Shown in pieces: positions 5,665 through 7,794 of a stretch of DNA of 7,794 bases (positions within the stretch are counted from its first letter, which is position 1; each line of letters begins with the position of its first letter). The stretch spans positions 1 through 7,794 of the forward strand of contig JAEZGP010000242.1 in NCBI GenBank assembly GCA_023437285.1, given 5' to 3'. A program made the position numbers and the translations under genes. Source of the DNA: Actinomycetes bacterium. GTDB taxonomy: Bacteria > Actinomycetota > Actinomycetes > Mycobacteriales > Micromonosporaceae. Under the pieces are notes generated by a model that saw only the letters and a list, made by a program, of their open reading frames with translations, did no database searches and was not told the origin of the DNA.

Positions 5665-5670
5665 TATCAT
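5665..5670 (+). promoter_or_regulatory. Possible -10 (TATCAT) for a leaderless kinase mRNA
   Basis: TATCAT differs from TATAAT at one position. Transcription beginning about 7 nt downstream would start at ATG 5678, giving a leaderless message. This would explain why none of the kinase start candidates has a ribosome site. No clear -35 is visible: ATGACC at 5639 gives a 20-nt spacer. Confidence 0.22.
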
Positions 5671-7794
5671 GCCGAGGATGCGCCCTCCGTCCCGTCCGCT
5701 GTCGCATCGCTCGGGCAATCATCGGGACACCCGCCGCCGCCTGCCGGAGCGCCTCCGCCCAGCCGCGATCGCCGTACCACCCCGGATCCGCGAGCTGGCG
5801 GACACGTCGGGATGGTCCATCCGCACCAAGATCATCGGCGCGCTCGCTACGCCGCTGATCGCCCTGACGGTGCTGTGGCTGATCGCCACGTTCGCGTTCA
5901 CCGGGCCAGCCCTGGACGCCAACCGGCGGGAGGCGTTCACCGCGAACGTCGGGGCGCCCGCCGCCGCGCTCGTCGGCGACCTGCAGGCCGAGCGCCGCCT
6001 TTCCGTGGCGTACCTGGCCGGCGGCGCCGAGAACGCCGGGCCCCTCAGCGCGCAGCGCGAACGCACCGACGAGGCGATCGCCGCGCTGCGCGCCGGGGCC
6101 ATCGGCGCCCGGGCCGAGGACGTGGCCGCCGCCGGGGCCGCCACCGCCGTGCAGACGCTGCTCAGCTCGCTGGACTCGTTGCGGCCCGGCCGGGAGAGCA
6201 TCGACCGGCGCGGCATCGACCGTACGGAAGCGCTCCGGGTCTACGGCGAGATCGTCGACGCGAGCCTGCGCGTCGCGACGCCGGTCACCGCGCCGGGCGA
6301 CCCCGGACACGCCCGCACGGCGCAGGCCGTCGCGGCGCTCGACCGCGCCAACGAGGTGCGCAGCCAGGAGGACGCTCTCCTGCACGGCCTCGGCGCCACT
6401 GGCACCCTCAGTGCCGCCGCCCGCGACGAGCTGATCGGCCTCATCGGCGCCCGCCGCTATCTCGCCGCGAGCGCCGAGGCCGGGCTGGACCCCGCGGCCC
6501 GGGCCCGGTTGCAGGAACTCACCGACGCGCCGGCCGCCCGCCAACTGGCGGCCATCGAGGACAACATCCTGGCCTCGCCCGCCCGCGACCGGCCCACCAC
6601 CGTGTCCCTGGCGTCGTGGCGCGCCTCCTACGACGAGGCGTCCGCCCAACTGCACGCCTTCGCCCGCGAGCTCGCCGCCGCGCCGGTCGCCGCCGACGAG
6701 TCGGCCGCGACGACGTCCGTGGTACAGGCCATCCTCATCGGCGTACTCGGCCTGCTCGCGATCATCGCCTCGATCATCATCTCGATCCAGTTCGGCCGCT
6801 CCCTCATCGGCCGCCTCAACGCCCTGCGGGCCTCGGCACTGGACCTCGCCGAGGACCGGCTGCCGGCCGTCATCGGCCGGCTGCGCGCGGGCGAAGAGGT
6901 GGACGTCGACGCGGAAACGCCGGCCCTGCGCTACGGCGACGACGAGATCGGGCACGTGGGCGACGCGTTCGCCGAGGTGCAGCGCACCGCTATCGACTCG
7001 GCCGTACAGGAGGCGCGGCTGCGCGCCGGCCTCAACGAGGTCTTCGTCAACATCGCCCGGCGCAGCCAGACGCTGCTGCACCGCCAGCTCGACCTGCTCG
7101 ACCAGATGGAGCGGCGGGCCACCGACCCCGACGAGATGGAGGCGCTGTTCCGCGTCGACCACCTCGCGACCCGGATGCGCCGCCACGCCGAGGACCTGGT
7201 CATCCTCGCCGGCGCGACCCCGGGGCGCGGCTGGCGCAGCCCGGTCCCGCTGGTGGACGTGCTGCGTGGCGCGGTCTCCGAGGTCGAGGACTACGACCGG
7301 GTCACCATCACGCCGGTCCCCCAGGCGGCCCTGCACGGCCGCTACGTGGGCGACGTGATGCACCTGTTCGCCGAGCTGATCGAGAACGCCACGGCGTTCT
7401 CCCCACCGCGTACGCACGTGCGACTGTCGGCCCAGCTGGTGCCCAAGGGCCTCGCCGTCGACATCGAGGACCGTGGGCTCGGCATGACCACGGAGGACAT
7501 CGAGGCGGCCAACCGCCGCCTCGCCGAGCCGCCGGACTTCGACCCGGCCAGCAGCGAGCGGCTCGGCCTGTTCGTGGTGGCCCGCCTGGCCGACCGGCAC
7601 GGCATCCGGGTGCAGCTGCGTCCGTCGCCGTACGGGGGTGTCACCGCGGTGGTCCTGCTGCCCCCCGCGCTGCTCGCCACGGCGAAGGGCGAGCTCACCT
7701 CGCCGCCCGACGACGAGCCGCCGCCGGAGCGGCCCACGAGCAGGCGGGAGCCGGCACCACAGCGACGCGAGCCGCTGGCCCGCCGGGTCCCGTC
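5669..7794 (+). CDS. CvnA-type (conservon) sensor histidine kinase with nitrate/nitrite-sensing-like domain, C-terminus cut
   Basis: At least 708 codons from ATG 5669, open at the right edge. Order: a basic N-terminus ending SGWSIRTKI, TM helix 1 (about 55-77), and an extracellular helical region with LQAERRLSVAYLAGG from residue 105, the signature of the NIT sensing domain. These are followed by TM helix 2 (about 354-375), a HAMP-like region, and a helical segment (NIARRSQTLLHRQLDLLDQME, then FRVDHLATRMRRHAEDLVILAG with H498 as a candidate phosphoacceptor). The HATPase domain has HLFAELIENA (N-box, from 565), DIEDRGLGM (598-606) and LGLFVVARLA (from 632). A Pro/Arg/Glu-rich tail follows. This architecture is that of actinobacterial CvnA kinases, usually followed by roadblock/LC7, DUF742 and GTPase genes, which would lie beyond the window. 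Starts at 5639, 5669 and 5678 are in frame and none has a clear ribosome site; numbering here uses 5669. The ligand is unknown, and nitrate is not implied by the domain name alone. Confidence 0.9.
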   Translation, partial: MPRMRPPSRPLSHRSGNHRDTRRRLPERLRPAAIAVPPRIRELADTSGWSIRTKIIGALATPLIALTVLWLIATFAFTGPALDANRREAFTANVGAPAAALVGDLQAERRLSVAYLAGGAENAGPLSAQRERTDEAIAALRAGAIGARAEDVAAAGAATAVQTLLSSLDSLRPGRESIDRRGIDRTEALRVYGEIVDASLRVATPVTAPGDPGHARTAQAVAALDRANEVRSQEDALLHGLGATGTLSAAARDELIGLIGARRYLAASAEAGLDPAARARLQELTDAPAARQLAAIEDNILASPARDRPTTVSLASWRASYDEASAQLHAFARELAAAPVAADESAATTSVVQAILIGVLGLLAIIASIIISIQFGRSLIGRLNALRASALDLAEDRLPAVIGRLRAGEEVDVDAETPALRYGDDEIGHVGDAFAEVQRTAIDSAVQEARLRAGLNEVFVNIARRSQTLLHRQLDLLDQMERRATDPDEMEALFRVDHLATRMRRHAEDLVILAGATPGRGWRSPVPLVDVLRGAVSEVEDYDRVTITPVPQAALHGRYVGDVMHLFAELIENATAFSPPRTHVRLSAQLVPKGLAVDIEDRGLGMTTEDIEAANRRLAEPPDFDPASSERLGLFVVARLADRHGIRVQLRPSPYGGVTAVVLLPPALLATAKGELTSPPDDEPPPERPTSRREPAPQRREPLARRVP

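Noticed and set aside
5618..7600. 660-codon open frame on the minus strand opposite the kinase
   Set aside because: Its translation is Arg/Gly/His-rich with no recognisable domain, while the plus-strand frame gives a complete CvnA-type kinase. Long antisense frames are expected in GC-rich coding DNA.

Overview
The window comes from a very GC-rich actinobacterium. Supporting signs are strong G/C bias at third codon positions, frequent GTG starts, CGTACG/GTACGG-type words, and a sensor kinase of the CvnA (conservon) type found in actinomycetes. Codon habit and gene content suggest Micromonosporaceae, which is inference rather than proof.

Layout from left to right. Positions 1-631 (minus strand) hold the N-terminal 210 residues of a secreted family 3 glycoside hydrolase. 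Positions 632-1050 are a gene-free divergent region. It holds a promoter-like pair and a 12-bp palindrome for the hydrolase, a degenerate tandem array of about 30-32 bp units, a 48-bp near-perfect palindrome (21 of 24 arm positions pair), and one exact actinobacterial DnaA-box sequence. Positions 1051-1992 (plus) encode an AbiEi-like winged-helix protein with a DUF559/Vsr-like nuclease-fold C-terminus. The end of that gene and the short convergent gap after it carry a tandem repeat of about 34 bp. Positions 2075-5461 (minus) hold two tightly coupled Hsp70/actin-fold genes. The first transcribed encodes a 681-residue protein with a degenerate nucleotide site and a WD40-like C-terminal region. 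The second encodes a 445-residue protein with intact Hsp70 nucleotide motifs. A divergent control region with a 26-bp dyad separates them from a CvnA-like sensor histidine kinase at 5669-7794 (plus), which is cut by the window end.

The most interesting content is the Hsp70 pair. Both proteins lack the usual Hsp70 substrate-binding domain. In its place both have a segment of about 70 residues that follows the lipoyl/biotinyl (barrel-sandwich) pattern almost without gaps, except that the residue normally lipoylated is not lysine. One partner keeps the ATPase residues. The other has lost the GGT of phosphate loop 2 and the catalytic lysine and has gained beta-propeller-like repeats. This looks like an active ATPase paired with a pseudo-ATPase scaffold, made from one operon next to a conservon signalling locus. 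The pairing and domain calls rest on sequence patterns I can see. The function, and any link to the kinase, are inference.
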